DNA of 64,000 nucleotides from Acidobacteriota bacterium. Its GTDB lineage: Bacteria; Acidobacteriota; Blastocatellia; RBC074. Location: NCBI GenBank assembly GCA_016715865.1, contig JADJXM010000007.1, positions 196,001 through 260,000 of the forward strand, read 5' to 3'. Position numbers and translations under genes: made by a program. The number at the start of each line of letters is the position of its first letter. Positions within the stretch are counted from its first letter, which is position 1. Under the pieces are notes generated by a model. It did no database searches. It was not told the origin of the DNA and saw nothing but the letters and a program-made list of their open reading frames with translations. Shown here piece by piece: positions 61,684 through 64,000 of the stretch.

Positions 61684-62754
61684 ATGCAGATAGAAAATAT
61701 TCTGGTGCGCGGAACCAACTGGCTCGGCGATGCGGTCATGACGACGCCGGCCCTGCAGCGATTGAGAAAGTCATTCCCGGAATCGCGCATCACGCTGCTC
61801 GTCCCTCCTCGAATAATCGGCCTCTTCGAGGGAGCGTCATATGTTGATGCCTGCCTGGCCTACCGGCGTCGGGAAGAGGGCGTCACAGCCTTTTTCGAGA
61901 CACGGCAGGCACTCCGATCGACCGGAATCGATCTGGCGGTACTTTTTCAGAACGCATTTGAAGCCGCGCTGCTGGCATGGCTCAGCGGAGCCGGGTTGCG
62001 GGTCGGATTCGCAGATCAGTGGCGCGGCCCGTTGCTGACGCACAGGCTCCAACGCGGCCCGCGGCACAAAGACCGCCACCAGATTCTTGATTATCTCGAG
62101 ATAGTCGCCGAGTGCGAGCGAATCTGTCTGGGGAGCGAATTCAGACCCGCTGTGGAATCGCCAGCGTCACTGATCGAGACTTCAGCCCATCAACGCCAAC
62201 TTGCTCAGGAGCTTTTTACAGCATACAACATCAAAAAGCATGCGGGCCCGCTGGTCGTAATCAACCCGGGCGCCACCAACAGCCGCGCAAAATGCTGGCC
62301 GGCCGACAGGTTCGCAGAGCTTTCAGACCGTCTGATTCGAGATCTCAATGCCAGGATCGTGATGACCGGCGGTCCATCCGAGCTGGATTACGCTGAGCGC
62401 GTTATGTGGCGGATGAAGACACCGGGCGCCATCAACCTGGCCGGCAAAACCAGCATGGGCGAACTTATAGGACTTCTCGAATCTGCCGATCTTCTGATCA
62501 GCAACGACACCGGGCCGGCTCACATCGCTGCCGCTCTCGGCCGCCCCGTGTTGACCATCTTCGGACCGACCAACGAATTCGAAACAGCGCCGACTGGCCC
62601 GCGGGCTGAAATGATTCGAGCTGAAGGCATTGAATGCGCCCGCTGCATGAACCGCGAATGCCCGATCGATCACCGCTGCATGACACGCATCTCAGTCGAT
62701 GATATATACGCCCGCGTTCTGACTACCCTGAATTTTCAAAACGACGCGCGCTGA
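61684..62754 (+). CDS. waaF: ADP-heptose:LPS heptosyltransferase II
   Basis: 356 residues, family GT9. NH2-terminal RGTNWLGDAVMTTPALQRLRKSFP, GAGLRVGFAD, and the C-terminal donor site SNDTGPAHIAAALGRPVLTIFGPTNE. Adds a second heptose to the LPS inner core, in the cytoplasm. Four cysteines cluster near the C-terminus (CARCMNRECPIDHRC), as in many WaaF. Seven bases after aroK. The TGA lies in a large inverted repeat. Confidence 0.93.
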   Translation: MQIENILVRGTNWLGDAVMTTPALQRLRKSFPESRITLLVPPRIIGLFEGASYVDACLAYRRREEGVTAFFETRQALRSTGIDLAVLFQNAFEAALLAWLSGAGLRVGFADQWRGPLLTHRLQRGPRHKDRHQILDYLEIVAECERICLGSEFRPAVESPASLIETSAHQRQLAQELFTAYNIKKHAGPLVVINPGATNSRAKCWPADRFAELSDRLIRDLNARIVMTGGPSELDYAERVMWRMKTPGAINLAGKTSMGELIGLLESADLLISNDTGPAHIAAALGRPVLTIFGPTNEFETAPTGPRAEMIRAEGIECARCMNRECPIDHRCMTRISVDDIYARVLTTLNFQNDAR

Positions 62755-62831
62755 CGCTTGCGGTTGCGGTGGGCCACTCTCTGCTAGTTGTGCCCTTTGG
62801 ACAGGCACTGAACCGCAAGCGTCAGCGCGCG
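62745..62831. repeat. 21-bp inverted repeat with inner stem
   Basis: 62745-62765 (CGCGCGCTGACGCTTGCGGTT) is the exact complement of 62811-62831, with a 45-base spacer that holds a further GTGCC/GGCAC stem. It contains the waaF stop codon. GC-rich, unlike the other repeats in the window, and of REP-like layout. Confidence 0.85.
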
Positions 62832-62915
62832 GCCCCACTCACCTGCCTGCACTCTTGTCCCGGGCTATTTGTGGAATGAGCAACCTCCATGAGGTAAAAT
62901 ATCAGTGGTAACCCA

Positions 62916-63312
62916 ATGAGAGAAAAGCGCAAAGCGATCTTCATCGACCGTGATGGCACCATCAACGAAGAGGTCGGATACATCACAGACCCATCCCAGG
63001 TACGGGTATACGATTTCGCCGTCGATGCCATCAGATCGATAAACGATGCGGGCTTTCTGGCGATTGCCGTCACCAACCAGGCCGGTATCGCCCGTGGAGT
63101 CTTTACCGAAGACTTCCTCTCCGAAATCCATCTATTAATTAATGATACTCTGCGCAGCGGTGGCGCCAGGCTGGACGCAATCTATTTCTGCCCACATCAT
63201 CCGAGAGACGGCAGTCAATCCTACCGGATCGATTGCGACTGCCGTAAACCCCTGCCGGGAATGCTTTTACGCGCGGCCGAGGATTTCAATATCGATCTGG
63301 CAGGAAGTTACA
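62916..63312 (+). CDS. gmhB: Heptose-bisphosphate phosphatase GmhB, N-terminal part (frameshifted)
   Basis: From ATG 62916, the first 132 codons encode HAD-type KAIFIDRDGTINEEVGY (catalytic Asp), ITDPSQVRVYDFAVDAI, AVTNQAGIARGVF, YFCPHHP and DCDCRKPLPGMLLRAAEDFNI, all typical of GmhB, which removes the C7 phosphate of heptose 1,7-bisphosphate. At about 63312 an extra A breaks the frame. In this frame no stop occurs before the heptosyltransferase, which begins in the same frame at 63489, so the misread could give an artificial joined product. Confidence 0.82.
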
Positions 63313-63501
63313 ATGATAGGAGACCGGTATCGAGACGTAGAAGCGGGTCATCGTGCCGGAGCGCGCTCCGTACTGGTCAGAACGGGTTATGGAGCAGAGG
63401 AACTGGCCACGGAATCGACTCTGTGGTTGCGCAAACCGGAACACATAGCATCGAACCTGCTCGAGGCAACAAGGTGGATTTTATCGACATGCGCATTTTG
63501 A
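63313..63501 (+). CDS. gmhB: GmhB C-terminal part (frameshifted)
   Basis: The second frame reads MIGDRYRDVEAGHRAGARSV then LVRTGYGAEELATEST, the C-terminal third of GmhB with the last HAD acidic motif (GDRYRDVEAG). The true protein would be about 194 residues, 62916-63501. Its end overlaps the next gene by 13 bp. A one-base insertion or sequencing error. Confidence 0.75.
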   Translation: MIGDRYRDVEAGHRAGARSVLVRTGYGAEELATESTLWLRKPEHIASNLLEATRWILSTCAF

Positions 63502-64000
63502 TCGTCAGACTTGGTGCCATCGGCGATGTCGTGCACACGCTGCCGGCGCTGGCGCGGCTGCGGGGCGCGCTGCCGGAGACCCACATCACCTGGGCTGTCG
63601 AGCGCGGAGGCGCGGCGAAACTGCTCAAGGGCAATCCTTGTCTCGATGATCTGATCGAAATGGACATGCGCGGGTGGCGAAAAAGATTCGGACAGCCGGC
63701 AACATGGAGCGAAATTGCCGCATCGGTTCGCAGGCTGCGCAATGGCAGGTTCGATCTATCGCTCGATTTTCAGGGTCTGTTCAAATCGGCGATGATTCCG
63801 TGGCTGGCGGGAGTTCCGCGCAGGATCGGATTCGAGAAGTCGGCTCTGCGCGAGCCGGCAAGTGCTTTCCTGCTGACCGAAGGGGTTGCGGTCGAAGACA
63901 ACGATCATATCATCAAAAAAAACGTGCAACTTCTGGCCTCGCTCGGCATTCAAACAGATGAGCCGGAAGCTAAGGGATACGAATTCCCGATCGGCATCGA
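63489..64000 (+). CDS. Heptosyltransferase, GT9 family (incomplete)
   Basis: Runs off the window end; 170 residues are visible from ATG 63489. MRILIVRLGAIGDVVHTLPAL is the typical GT9 start, followed by ITWAVERGGAAKLL, LSLDFQGLFKSAMIPWLAG and RRIGFEKSALREPAS. The FQGLxKS and small size so far fit WaaC (heptosyltransferase I), which adds the first heptose to Kdo. Together with waaF and gmhB it forms an LPS core cluster. Confidence 0.87.
   Translation, partial: MRILIVRLGAIGDVVHTLPALARLRGALPETHITWAVERGGAAKLLKGNPCLDDLIEMDMRGWRKRFGQPATWSEIAASVRRLRNGRFDLSLDFQGLFKSAMIPWLAGVPRRIGFEKSALREPASAFLLTEGVAVEDNDHIIKKNVQLLASLGIQTDEPEAKGYEFPIGI

Overview
The window looks like chromosomal DNA from a diderm member of the Acidobacteriota. 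The main pointers are two secreted proteins with the VWFA-related domain typical of acidobacteria (12750-14030 and 30386-31519), an outer-membrane and LPS-heptose gene set (TonB receptor, OmpA protein, waaF, gmhB, waaC-like), and cytochrome c maturation system II (resB, ccsA). I cannot name the genus. A Blastocatellia-type organism is a guess.

Layout. 1-6.6 kb: a GxxExxY gene between inverted repeat blocks, a secreted GHL10-like glycosidase, a broken beta-lactamase/NamZ fusion probably for peptidoglycan turnover, and a Tat-exported vanadium haloperoxidase-like protein. 6.9-12.1 kb: radA, a LytTR response regulator overlapping a LytS-type kinase gene, and a secreted PA-IL-like protein. 12.2-12.7 kb: no gene, but a near-consensus promoter and a strong terminator on the plus strand suggest an untranslated transcript. 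12.7-19.3 kb: VWFA protein, an unknown protein, nusB, ribH, a crotonase, 3-hydroxyacyl-CoA dehydrogenase and a zinc-ribbon rhomboid. 19.6-25.9 kb: resB, ccsA (frameshifted), a polytopic membrane protein and a secreted unknown. 26-34 kb: cell-envelope proteins (VIT/VWA protein, MscL, OmpA, VWFA protein, TonB receptor). 34-39.4 kb: one 1810-residue protein joining two alpha/beta-hydrolase domains, an aminopeptidase-N-like region, a CHAT caspase-like protease and a helical tail. 39.6-46.4 kb: crcB with DUF190 genes, methyltransferases, an SDR and a phosphatase. 46.4-50.3 kb: a GT4 glycosyltransferase, a methyltransferase with an 11-residue-repeat coiled coil, and rluD, with overlapping ends. 50.3-59.5 kb: a Rossmann-like unknown, an M20 peptidase, tRNA-Gly, gapA, hslVU, an FN3 lipoprotein, glutamate dehydrogenase and an RsbW/STAS pair. 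59.8-64 kb: aroA-aroK followed by LPS heptose genes, the last running off the window.

The most distinctive pattern is non-coding. At ten places between genes there are tandem 7-base units of the form AGT-NNNN (or the complement ACT), often as two facing arms that can fold into long hairpins. The repeats supply the stop codons of several genes and flank the tRNA. I know of no named family matching them. Heptanucleotide repeats of heterocystous cyanobacteria are the nearest parallel I know.

Four otherwise well-conserved genes carry frame disruptions (near 3948, 21750, 40880-40910 and 63312). Their number, and the position of most of them in or beside short base runs, make uncorrected sequencing errors a serious possibility.
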